DNA of 7,832 nucleotides from Pseudomonadota bacterium (GTDB lineage Bacteria; Pseudomonadota; Gammaproteobacteria; Burkholderiales; Rhodocyclaceae), in NCBI GenBank assembly GCA_009778425.1, contig WRJU01000164.1, positions 1-7,832 on the forward strand. Direction: 5' to 3'. The notes beneath the pieces are model-generated. The model was not told the origin of the DNA. It worked only from the letters and a program-made list of their open reading frames with translations, and did not search any database. Every line of letters starts with the position of its first letter. Positions within the stretch are counted from its first letter, which is position 1. Positions 1 to 5,807 of this stretch are shown piece after piece. The position numbers were made by a program, and so were the translations under genes.

Positions 1-593
1 GGGAACTGGATCACGGCATGGCGCCATTTAGGCACTTCGACCAGGCCATCGGCTCCGGGTTTGAGCCCCGTCTCGCCATTCGGGTCGATCTTGAAACCAA
101 GGTTGATCGCGTCTTCTTCCTTCACCCTGCATACTTCACTGACCCGCGCCAGCGTCGCCTGGAGTTTGGCGCTCGATTCAGTGTCGAGCGGCTCCACCGA
201 CCAGTATTCCGGCAGCAGCTTGAGTTCGCTGACCGGCTCCGCGCGCGCGCGGGTCTCAATCGGCAGCAGACGCAATTCCGGCGTGGAGCCCGGAGTCCAA
301 TGCAATTCCGTAGGGCACATCGTTGTGCGCCCGGCGCTCGAAGGCAGAATGCGTCCACCGTGTTCGGCGAAAAAAATCGCGTTGATCAGTTCGGATTTGC
401 CGCGCGAGAATTCAGCGACGAACGCGACCGTAAGCTTGTCGGCGCGCAGGCGCTCGATCAGGTACTGTAGGCGCTGATCGGCTTGTGCGTCGCTGACATC
501 GTTGATATTCAACCAGTTACGTAGCTTCAGCACTGCATCGATCGTCTCGTTGCGCCAGCGGCTATAAGCTGAAAACTGTTCGGCCAGTGTCAT
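1..593 (-). CDS. Dynamin-like GTPase, N-terminal part (cut by window edge)
   Basis: The minus-strand frame is open from an ATG at 593 to the window edge (197 codons, no stop), so the C-terminal part is missing. After about 50 mostly helical residues comes a P-loop, AEFSRGKSELINAIF (residues 60-74), followed by a switch-I-like stretch RTTMCPTEL (residues 89-97) whose threonines could bind Mg2+. This P-loop with RGKS and LINA, plus the downstream threonine, is typical of bacterial dynamin-like GTPases. Known relatives hydrolyse GTP and act on membranes or at the cell envelope, but the role of this one is unknown. The first P-loop glycine (usual form GEFxRGKS) is alanine here. The gene is divergent from acpP and is not obviously part of its pathway. 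I am fairly sure of the superfamily and unsure of the biological function. Confidence 0.8.
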   Translation of the reverse strand, partial: MTLAEQFSAYSRWRNETIDAVLKLRNWLNINDVSDAQADQRLQYLIERLRADKLTVAFVAEFSRGKSELINAIFFAEHGGRILPSSAGRTTMCPTELHWTPGSTPELRLLPIETRARAEPVSELKLLPEYWSVEPLDTESSAKLQATLARVSEVCRVKEEDAINLGFKIDPNGETGLKPGADGLVEVPKWRHAVIQF

Positions 594-630
594 GTCGGTT
601 CATCCGTTACCCGGTTCTTCCGGGCGCTCC

Positions 631-636
631 AGTATA
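631..636 (-). promoter_or_regulatory. Possible -10 box for the dynamin-like gene
   Basis: Read on the minus strand, TATACT matches five of six bases of the sigma-70 -10 consensus. It lies about 38 bp upstream of the ATG at 593. No convincing -35 box lies 16-18 bp further upstream, so this is a weak call based on one hexamer. Confidence 0.3.
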
Positions 637-743
637 CTAATGCTGTAAGTCTAGCGCCTAGCATAATTTAACGCTATTGCCATTGCATTGGCCATTGGTG
701 TGCGGATAGTATCCCTTTTCTGAAAATTGGGTTTCTGTCGCCA

Positions 744-772
744 GTAGCACAATCCTGTCTTTCTGGTAGACT
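744..772 (+). promoter_or_regulatory. Candidate extended -10 promoter for acpP
   Basis: TGGTAGACT at 764-772 is an extended -10 element (TGN followed by TAGACT, four of six consensus bases). A weak -35 match, GTAGCA at 744-749, sits 17 bp upstream. Transcription would start near 779 and give a leader of about 30 nt with a good ribosome binding site. acpP needs a promoter here because the upstream gene is divergent. Other weak hexamers in the region mean the exact site is uncertain. Confidence 0.35.
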
Positions 773-811
773 ACAAAAGTTTTTTACACCTGCATGGTAA
801 GGAGCTGGTTC

Positions 812-1051
812 ATGAGCGATATTGAACAACGCGTCAGGAAGATCGTAGCCGAGCAACTCGGCGTCGGTGAAACGGAAATCAAGAACGAGTCTTCGTTCGT
901 GGATGACCTGGGCGCGGATTCGCTGGATACTGTAGAGCTGGTCATGGCTCTGGAAGAGGAATTCGAGTGCGAGATTCCGGATGAGGAAGCTGAGAAAATC
1001 ACCACCGTTCAGCAGGCGATCGACTACGTCAACGCCCACCTCAAGAAATAA
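812..1051 (+). CDS. acpP: Acyl carrier protein
   Basis: This encodes the 79-residue acidic acyl carrier protein that carries growing fatty acyl chains on a 4'-phosphopantetheine arm in the cytoplasm. The attachment site is Ser37 in the hallmark motif GADSLDTVELVMALEEEF, followed by the conserved recognition-helix end EIPDEEAEKITTVQ. The length matches the family, which is about 78 residues. I chose the ATG at 812 over an in-frame ATG at 794 because AAGGAG at 799-804 gives a strong ribosome binding site seven bases before 812, and because the protein then begins MSDIEQRV like its homologues. fabF lies 90 bp downstream in the same direction, its main partner enzyme. No fabD or fabG precedes it, unlike the usual fab cluster. 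Confidence 0.97.
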   Translation: MSDIEQRVRKIVAEQLGVGETEIKNESSFVDDLGADSLDTVELVMALEEEFECEIPDEEAEKITTVQQAIDYVNAHLKK

Positions 1052-1071
1052 CTTCCATCATTTTCCTGGCT

Positions 1072-1102
1072 CTTCAGCAGTTGCTTGCCGCAATCGCTGA
1101 AG
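1072..1102 (+). terminator. Hairpin between acpP and fabF, possible attenuator
   Basis: CTTCAGC (1072-1078) pairs perfectly with GCTGAAG (1096-1102). Inside it TTGC (1081-1084) pairs with GCAA (1090-1093), which extends the helix after one mismatch and one G-U pair. The sequence that follows, GGGTTTGTGCTTTTC, is T-rich but not a clean T-run. It may therefore be a partial terminator or an mRNA 3'-end stabiliser rather than a full terminator. It lies 20 bp after the acpP stop, where it could lower fabF expression relative to the very abundant carrier protein. Confidence 0.4.
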
Positions 1103-1115
1103 GGTTTGTGCTTTT

Positions 1116-1135
1116 CTCCGTCGTTTTTTTCGGAG
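1116..1135 (+). promoter_or_regulatory. Hairpin covering the fabF ribosome binding site
   Basis: CTCCG (1116-1120) can pair with CGGAG (1131-1135), leaving a 10-nt loop that contains seven T residues in a row. The downstream arm holds GGAG (1132-1135), the apparent Shine-Dalgarno sequence six bases before the fabF GTG. If it folds, the helix would hide the ribosome binding site. It is only five base pairs, so it would be easily opened. The pairing is seen directly; a regulatory effect is inference. Confidence 0.4.
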
Positions 1136-1141
1136 CGTATT

Positions 1142-2377
1142 GTGTCACGTCGCAGAGTCGTCGTTACTGGTCTGGGTGTCGTCTCGCCAGTGGGTAACAC
1201 TGTTTCCGAGGCTTGGGAAAATGCGATCGCGGGCAGGAGCGGAATTGGCCCGATTACCCGTTTCGATGCGAGTGCGTTCGCGTGCCGTGTGGCGGGCGAG
1301 GTCAGGAACTTCACCGCAGGCGATTGGATACCGCCAAAGGACGCGCGCCGGATGGATGCTTTCATCCAATACGGCATCGCGGCGGGTATTCAGGCGTTTC
1401 GTGATTCCGGTCTTGATGTCACCGAAGCCAACGCTGAACGCATTGGGGTGAATATCGGGGCGGGCATGGGCGGTCTGCCAATGATCGAGCAGGCGCATAG
1501 CGATTATCTCGCCGGAGGACCGCGCAAGGTTTCGCCGTTTTTCGTTCCCGGCTCCATCATCAATATGACTTCCGGGAACCTGTCGATCCTGCTCGGCCTG
1601 AAAGGGCCGAATCTTGCCGTGGCGACGGCGTGTACAACGGGGCTGCATACTATCGGCATCGGCGCGCGCATGATTGCCTATGGCGATGCGGATGCCATGA
1701 TCTGTGGCGGTTCGGAATCCACGGTGACGCCTCTGGCGGTTGGGGGGTTCGGTTCGGCAAAGGCGCTCTCGACCCGCAACGACGATCCTGCTACCGCCAG
1801 CCGACCCTGGGATATGGGTCGCGACGGTTTCGTGATCGGGGAGGGGGCCGGTGTGCTGGTGCTCGAAGAGTATGAGCACGCCAAACGGCGCGGGGCAAAG
1901 ATATACGCTGAGGTGATCGGCTTCGGTATGAGCGGCGACGCTCATCACATCACCGCGCCGGATACCGACGGCCCGCGCCGCAGCATGGTCAACGCGTTGA
2001 AGGATGCCGGAATCAACCCAGACCAGGTGCAATACCTGAACGCGCATGGCACGTCGACCCCTCTGGGCGACAAGAACGAAACCGACGCGATCAAGCTCGC
2101 CTTCGGGGTTGATAACGCTGCCAGGCTGGTGGTCAATTCCACCAAGTCGATGACCGGGCATTTGCTCGGTGGCGCGGGCGGGCTCGAGTCGGTGTTTACC
2201 GTGCTCGCTGTTTATCACCAGGTCTCCCCGCCGACGATCAATATCTTCGATCAGGATCCGGAGTGCGATCTCGATTACTGCGCCAATATCGCGCGCAAGA
2301 TGAAGATCGACGTTGCCCTGAAGAACAATTTCGGCTTTGGCGGTACAAACGGGACCCTGGTATTTCGCCGCGTCTGA
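1142..2377 (+). CDS. fabF: 3-oxoacyl-[acyl-carrier-protein] synthase II
   Basis: This 411-residue cytoplasmic condensing enzyme elongates fatty acids by joining malonyl-ACP to an acyl-ACP with loss of CO2. The thiolase-fold catalytic residues are all visible: Cys164 in ATACTTGLH, His302 in NAHGTSTPLGD, and His340 in MTGHLLGGAGG, with the conserved Lys335 in NSTKS. The glycine-rich end NNFGFGGTNGTLVF is also intact. Length equals the family norm of about 412. The frame stays open upstream to a TTG at 1085, but GTG at 1142 is the better start. It gives the standard N-terminus (M)SRRRVVVTGLGVVSPVGN and follows GGAG at 1132-1135. It follows acpP, whose product is its substrate carrier, and probably shares its transcript. 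The second His and Lys pattern fits FabF rather than FabH; FabB is less likely given the N-terminus. Confidence 0.97.
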   Translation: MSRRRVVVTGLGVVSPVGNTVSEAWENAIAGRSGIGPITRFDASAFACRVAGEVRNFTAGDWIPPKDARRMDAFIQYGIAAGIQAFRDSGLDVTEANAERIGVNIGAGMGGLPMIEQAHSDYLAGGPRKVSPFFVPGSIINMTSGNLSILLGLKGPNLAVATACTTGLHTIGIGARMIAYGDADAMICGGSESTVTPLAVGGFGSAKALSTRNDDPATASRPWDMGRDGFVIGEGAGVLVLEEYEHAKRRGAKIYAEVIGFGMSGDAHHITAPDTDGPRRSMVNALKDAGINPDQVQYLNAHGTSTPLGDKNETDAIKLAFGVDNAARLVVNSTKSMTGHLLGGAGGLESVFTVLAVYHQVSPPTINIFDQDPECDLDYCANIARKMKIDVALKNNFGFGGTNGTLVFRRV

Positions 2378-2386
2378 CATTTCCCG

Positions 2387-2872
2387 ATGCCGCCGCACCC
2401 GCTCACGGTACGGCTCAGGCCAAGCCCGATACTGTTGGCGGTGGTGCTGGCCGCTCACTTTGTCGGAGCTGTGGTGCTCTTCCTCATGAATTTGCCGCTC
2501 AAGGCAACGATTCCGCTCGTGCTGTTGCTGCTCGTCTCCGCTGTCCAATCGGTACGGGCGCAGGCGCGCAAGCGCGGACTGTCGCTCGTGCTGGCTGCCG
2601 ATGGGGTTTTGCGGATATGCCGGAAAGGCGGCGACGATGCTTGGGGAAGGGTGTTGCCCGGCGCGGTGCTGTTTCCCGCCGTGTCGTGGTTTTCGTTGGC
2701 CTGGACGGCGCGGGATGGCCGCCCTGAACGTTTGCGTTTGATGCTGATAGCATCCGAGGTGATTGAAGAGAACTGCGGCGGAAATGCCCAATGGCGGCTG
2801 CTGCGTACTTGGTTGCGTTACCGCGCGCCGGATTCCGGGCCGGATACGCTCAGTCCGGCGGACGCGGCCTGA
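2387..2872 (+). CDS. YgfX/CptA-family small membrane protein
   Basis: A 161-residue protein starts nine bases after the fabF stop with no clear Shine-Dalgarno sequence, so it is probably translated by coupling to fabF. Two adjacent hydrophobic segments (about residues 14-34 and 40-56) form a membrane hairpin. A basic stretch, RAQARKRG, then leads to a soluble domain with an ADGVLRI beta-strand motif and a C-terminal pattern RLRLMLIASEVIEEN...WRLLRTWLRYR. The N-terminal VRLRPSPILL and the ending xLRxWLRYR fit the YgfX (toxin CptA) family. The E. coli member was reported to inhibit MreB and FtsZ and is paired with SdhE, but its toxin role is disputed. No sdhE lies beside it here. Its last codons overlap the end of the convergent nadB by 23 bp. 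The family call is by eye and the function is not established. Confidence 0.7.
   Translation: MPPHPLTVRLRPSPILLAVVLAAHFVGAVVLFLMNLPLKATIPLVLLLLVSAVQSVRAQARKRGLSLVLAADGVLRICRKGGDDAWGRVLPGAVLFPAVSWFSLAWTARDGRPERLRLMLIASEVIEENCGGNAQWRLLRTWLRYRAPDSGPDTLSPADAA
2839..2859. repeat. Inverted repeat at the convergent gene ends
   Basis: GCCGGA (2839-2844) and TCCGGC (2854-2859) are perfect inverted copies around a 9-nt loop. They lie where the YgfX-family gene and nadB converge and overlap. Neither strand has a T-run after it, so it is not an intrinsic terminator of the usual kind. It may slow polymerase or protect transcript 3' ends from both sides. Confidence 0.3.
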
Positions 2873-4457
2873 ATCGCGGCGGGCGCAGCACGGTATCGCG
2901 GGCGCGCGGCAGGGTATCGGGGTAGTCGCGCGAAGTGTGCAGCCCCCGGCTTTCGCGCCGCAACAACGCGCAGCGCACGATCAAACCGGCGGTAACGACG
3001 AGATTGCGAAGTTCGATGAGGTCATTGGTGACGCGGAAGTTCGAGTAAAACTCATCGATTTCACGCGCGAGAAGCCGGATGCGGTGACGGGCGCGCTGCA
3101 GCCGCTTGTTGGTGCGTACGATGCCGACATAATCCCACATCGCCTGACGCAATTCCGCCCAGTTATGGGTAATGACGACTTCTTCGTCGGCATCGGCCAC
3201 GCGACTCTCGTCCCAGGCGGGCAGGGGGGGGATTGTGCTGGGTGGACGCTCGAGGATGTCCTGCGCCGCCGCCTCGCCGAAAACCAGGCATTCGAGCAAG
3301 GAGTTCGACGCCAGCCGGTTCGCGCCATGCAGGCCGGTTCCCGCCGTTTCCCCGACCGCGTAGAGATTGGGCACGTCGGTACGCGCGGCAAGGTCGGTGA
3401 CGATGCCGCCGCAGGAATAATGCGCCGCCGGTACGACCGGGATGGGTTCCTGGGTGATGTCGATGCCCAGTTCCAGGCAGTGCGCGTGAATATTGGGAAA
3501 GTGGTCGCGCAGCCAGTCCGCCGGTTTGTGGGTAATGTCGAGATACACGCAATCGAGGCCGTGCTTTTTCATTTCGAAATCAATGGCGCGGGCAACGATG
3601 TCCCTCGGGGCGAGTTCGGCGCGCTTATCGTGCGCGGGCATGAAACGGGTTCCGTCTGGACGCTTGAGTAAACCGCCTTCGCCCCGCACTGCTTCGGAAA
3701 TCAGGAAGGACTTGGCCTGCGGGTGATAAAGGCAGGTGGGGTGGAACTGGATGAACTCCATGTTGCGCACCCGGCAACCCGCCCGCCAGGCCATTGCCAC
3801 GCCATCGCCGGTGGCGATGTCCGGATTGGTGGTGTAGAGGTAAACCTTGCCTGCGCCGCCGGTGGCCAGTACCGTGCTGCGCGCGGCGAAGGTGATGACG
3901 CGATCATTCCTGATGTCGAGCACGTAAGCGCCGACGCAACCGAGGCCGGGTTTGCCGACCCGTTCGCCGTGGATGAGGTCGATGGCGATGTGATATTCGT
4001 GGATGTCGATGTTCGGGTGCGCGAGCACCGCTTCGCTTAAGGTCGTCTGTACTGCCGCGCCGGTGGCGTCCGCCGCGTGGATGATGCGCCGGTGGGAATG
4101 CCCGCCCTCGCGGGTGAGATGGAAGCCGAGTTCCGTATCTTCCCCTCTGGTGAAAGGCACGCCGCGCCTGATAAGCCAGTCGATGGCTTCGCGGCCATGT
4201 TCGACCGTGTAGCGGGTGGCATCCGGGTCGCAAAGGCCGGCTCCGGCATCGAACGTATCGCGGATATGGGCTTCGATGCTGTCGGCAGTATCGAGTACTG
4301 CGGCGATGCCGCCTTGTGCGAGGGCGCTCGCGCTATCGGCAAGCGCGCGTTTGGTGACGAGCGCAACTTTCAGTCGGTCGGCGAGCAAAAGAGCCATCGA
4401 CTGGCCCGCTGCGCCGCTGCCAAGAATCATGACGTCATACTGGCGTCGGCCTGTCAC
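2850..4457 (-). CDS. nadB: L-aspartate oxidase
   Basis: This cytoplasmic FAD enzyme oxidises L-aspartate to iminoaspartate, the first step of de novo NAD synthesis; NadA then makes quinolinate. From the GTG at 4457 it has 535 residues (E. coli about 540). The FAD-binding GSGAAG motif is at residues 13-18 and SASALAQGGIAAVLD at about 42-56. By comparison with E. coli NadB, the expected active-site residues are present: Glu118 and His120 in REGGHSHRR, His239 in QFHPTCLYHP, Arg285 in LAPRDIVAR, His346 in AAHYSCGG and Arg381 in GANRLASNSLLE. These support aspartate oxidase over succinate dehydrogenase or fumarate reductase. An in-frame GTG at 4502 gives a longer protein, but a likely -10 box overlaps it, so I prefer 4457 even though its ribosome binding site is poor. 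The gene is divergent from rpoE. A run of eight C bases on the coding strand (3224-3231) encodes part of PPLP. Confidence 0.96.
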   Translation of the reverse strand: MTGRRQYDVMILGSGAAGQSMALLLADRLKVALVTKRALADSASALAQGGIAAVLDTADSIEAHIRDTFDAGAGLCDPDATRYTVEHGREAIDWLIRRGVPFTRGEDTELGFHLTREGGHSHRRIIHAADATGAAVQTTLSEAVLAHPNIDIHEYHIAIDLIHGERVGKPGLGCVGAYVLDIRNDRVITFAARSTVLATGGAGKVYLYTTNPDIATGDGVAMAWRAGCRVRNMEFIQFHPTCLYHPQAKSFLISEAVRGEGGLLKRPDGTRFMPAHDKRAELAPRDIVARAIDFEMKKHGLDCVYLDITHKPADWLRDHFPNIHAHCLELGIDITQEPIPVVPAAHYSCGGIVTDLAARTDVPNLYAVGETAGTGLHGANRLASNSLLECLVFGEAAAQDILERPPSTIPPLPAWDESRVADADEEVVITHNWAELRQAMWDYVGIVRTNKRLQRARHRIRLLAREIDEFYSNFRVTNDLIELRNLVVTAGLIVRCALLRRESRGLHTSRDYPDTLPRARDTVLRPPRFRPRPPD

Positions 4458-4492
4458 GATAGTGCGCCCGAAAGAAATCGAAAAAGAAGCAT

Positions 4493-4501
4493 AATATATC
4501 A
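4493..4501 (-). promoter_or_regulatory. Extended -10 promoter element for nadB
   Basis: On the minus strand TGATATATT is a TGN extended -10 motif followed by TATATT, five of six consensus bases. Transcription would begin near 4486, about 30 nt before the GTG at 4457. No good -35 box is visible, as is common for extended -10 promoters. The element overlaps the alternative GTG at 4502, which argues against that start. Confidence 0.45.
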
Positions 4502-4544
4502 CGCGATGAGCGCATCATTCTTGTGGATTGGTGGCACTTTGTAT

Positions 4545-4572
4545 TGAACCAAGTCATAACCGTACTGTCTAT
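4545..4572 (+). promoter_or_regulatory. Candidate sigma-E-type promoter of rpoE
   Basis: TGAACCA (4545-4551) keeps the GAAC core of the ECF sigma-E -35 box (consensus GGAACTT). Fifteen bases later comes GTCTAT (4567-4572), which resembles the GTCTAA/GTCTGA form of the -10 region. The spacing matches the consensus exactly, but the outer -35 bases differ. It lies about 80 bp before the rpoE ATG. rpoE operons are commonly autoregulated from such a promoter, so position and context support the call. Confidence 0.45.
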
Positions 4573-4582
4573 GCGGGCATAG
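4569..4582. repeat. Perfect inverted repeat over the rpoE promoter start region
   Basis: CTATGC and GCATAG are perfect inverted copies separated by GG. The repeat begins inside the candidate -10 box and covers the predicted transcription start. It could be an operator for a dimeric regulator, or a short hairpin at the mRNA 5' end if transcription starts upstream. The symmetry is seen; the function is inferred. Confidence 0.4.
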
Positions 4583-4652
4583 GTCTGATAGTCGCTTGCT
4601 CGCTTACACTGTATCGGTTTTGTTTTCGATAGGGCGGGATAACAGATACCAG

Positions 4653-5243
4653 ATGAGTGATCGTGAAATTGACCAGCAATTGGTAGAGCGCGTCCAGAGT
4701 GGGGATAAGCAGGCGTTCGGCCTATTGGTGTCGAAATACCAGCGCAAACTCCACCGTCTGCTCGCGCGTCTGGTGCGCGATCCTGCCGAAGTCGAGGATT
4801 TGACCCAGGAGGCTTTCATCAAGGCGTATCGTGCCTTGGGGGCGTTTCGTGGGGAGAGTGCTTTCTACACATGGCTCTATCGGATCGGCATCAATACCGC
4901 GAAAAACCATATAGCCGCCCAGACCCGCCGGGTGCCGGTTTTGGGTGGGATGGATGCGGTTGAGATGGAGGGCGCGGCGCACCTGAGCGATTTGGATACG
5001 CCCGAACGGCAGTTGATGACGCGCCAGATTGCACTGACGGTAGAGGAGGCCATGTCAGGTTTGCCTGACGAATTGCGCGAGGCCATCGCCCTGCGCGAAC
5101 TGGAAGGACTCAGCTATGAGGACATTGCCAATGTCATGAATTGTCCTGTTGGAACGGTACGGTCGCGGATCTTCCGCGCGCGCGAGGCCATTGCCGCCCG
5201 CCTGCGGCCACTTCTCGACACGCGCGCGGATGAGCGTTGGTAA
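4653..5243 (+). CDS. rpoE: RNA polymerase sigma-E factor (RpoE/AlgU type)
   Basis: This 196-residue ECF sigma factor directs RNA polymerase to envelope-stress promoters (E. coli RpoE 191, Pseudomonas AlgU 193). Sigma region 2 spans about residues 10-92 and includes EVEDLTQEAFIKAYRAL and FRGESAFYTWLYRIGINTAKN, which is nearly the E. coli sequence. Region 4 spans about residues 130-185, with LPDELREAIALRELEGLSY and the recognition-helix area CPVGTVRSRIFRAREAI. The start at 4653 matches family N-termini (MSDREIDQQLVERVQ). The frame also continues up to a TTG at 4596, which would add residues unlike the family. No good Shine-Dalgarno sequence stands before the ATG: the nearest purine-rich run, GGGCGGGA, is 13 bases away. 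RseA, encoded 34 bp downstream, should hold this factor inactive at the membrane. Confidence 0.96.
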   Translation: MSDREIDQQLVERVQSGDKQAFGLLVSKYQRKLHRLLARLVRDPAEVEDLTQEAFIKAYRALGAFRGESAFYTWLYRIGINTAKNHIAAQTRRVPVLGGMDAVEMEGAAHLSDLDTPERQLMTRQIALTVEEAMSGLPDELREAIALRELEGLSYEDIANVMNCPVGTVRSRIFRAREAIAARLRPLLDTRADERW

Positions 5244-5277
5244 ATGATGCGAAACACTCGAATGGATGAAAGCTGAA

Positions 5278-5802
5278 ATGAAAGAAAAACTTTCGGCGAT
5301 GCTCGATGGCGAGGTTGACGACGCAACGGCTCGCGCATTGTTCATCCGGCTCAAGCACGATAAGGCGTTCCGCGACGAGTGGGATGCGTACTGCATGCTG
5401 GGCGATCTCATCCGGGGCGATGCGCTGCCGGGACTGGAGGGGTTCTCCGAGCGAGTGATGGCCCGGCTCGAAAATGAGCCGACCATCCTCGTTCCGTCCG
5501 GCAGGAAAGAGAGGGAGAAAGCCGTGCACCATCCGTGGCGTCATCGCTTGTTGCCGCTGGTCGCCTCGGTAATGGGGGGGTTGGCGGTATGGGGGGTCAT
5601 GGCGGTGTTGTCCAATGACGCGCCTGCTCCGGTAGTAGCATCCGCCCAGGGCGGCAAAACACCGGGAGCGGTTCCCTCAGCCCAATCCATCAGGGACGGC
5701 GCGCGCCATGATTATCTGGTTGCGCATCAGGCATTGTCTGGCGGGCCGATTCCGTCGGTTGTGCACTACGTGCGCACCGTGTCGGTTCCATCGGAGGAAT
5801 GA
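5278..5802 (+). CDS. rseA: Anti-sigma-E factor (RseA/MucA type)
   Basis: This 174-residue single-pass inner-membrane protein should bind RpoE through its cytoplasmic N-terminal domain and release it after regulated proteolysis. The N-terminus MKEKLSAMLDGEVDD with the later WDAYCMLGDLIRGD is the RseA N-terminal domain signature. One membrane segment lies at about residues 88-109 (RLLPLVASVMGGLAVWGVMAVL), giving a periplasmic tail for RseB binding. The tail motif HDYLVAHQALS...YVRTVS recurs, from memory, in betaproteobacterial RseA. An in-frame ATG at 5266 would add four residues; I prefer 5278 because homologues begin MKEKLSA, but neither start has a strong ribosome binding site. Runs of seven and six G bases (5574-5580 and 5591-5596) encode part of the membrane segment. 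rseB begins at the stop codon. Confidence 0.92.
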   Translation: MKEKLSAMLDGEVDDATARALFIRLKHDKAFRDEWDAYCMLGDLIRGDALPGLEGFSERVMARLENEPTILVPSGRKEREKAVHHPWRHRLLPLVASVMGGLAVWGVMAVLSNDAPAPVVASAQGGKTPGAVPSAQSIRDGARHDYLVAHQALSGGPIPSVVHYVRTVSVPSEE

Positions 5803-5807
5803 AGTCG

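Noticed and set aside
18..477. Two overlapping plus-strand frames opposite the dynamin-like gene
   Set aside because: The minus-strand frame carries a P-loop and family phrases; the plus frames are Arg-rich and without motifs.
1145..2791. A 548-codon open frame on the minus strand opposite fabF and the YgfX-family gene
   Set aside because: It lies wholly opposite a clear fabF, its residue content is rich in Arg and His as expected for an antisense GC-rich frame, and it has no recognisable domain.
2763..3671. A 302-codon plus-strand frame opposite the nadB C-terminal half
   Set aside because: nadB on the minus strand is unmistakable through this stretch; the plus frame shows no family motif and no ribosome binding site.
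4505..4516. GATG-AGCG-CATC inverted repeat upstream of the nadB -10 element
   Set aside because: The half-sites are only four bases long and could easily arise by chance, so I did not call it an operator.
4533..4558. GGCACTT followed by TCATA as an alternative sigma-E promoter for rpoE
   Set aside because: The -35 match is good, but the spacing is two bases too short; the TGAACCA / GTCTAT pair has correct spacing.
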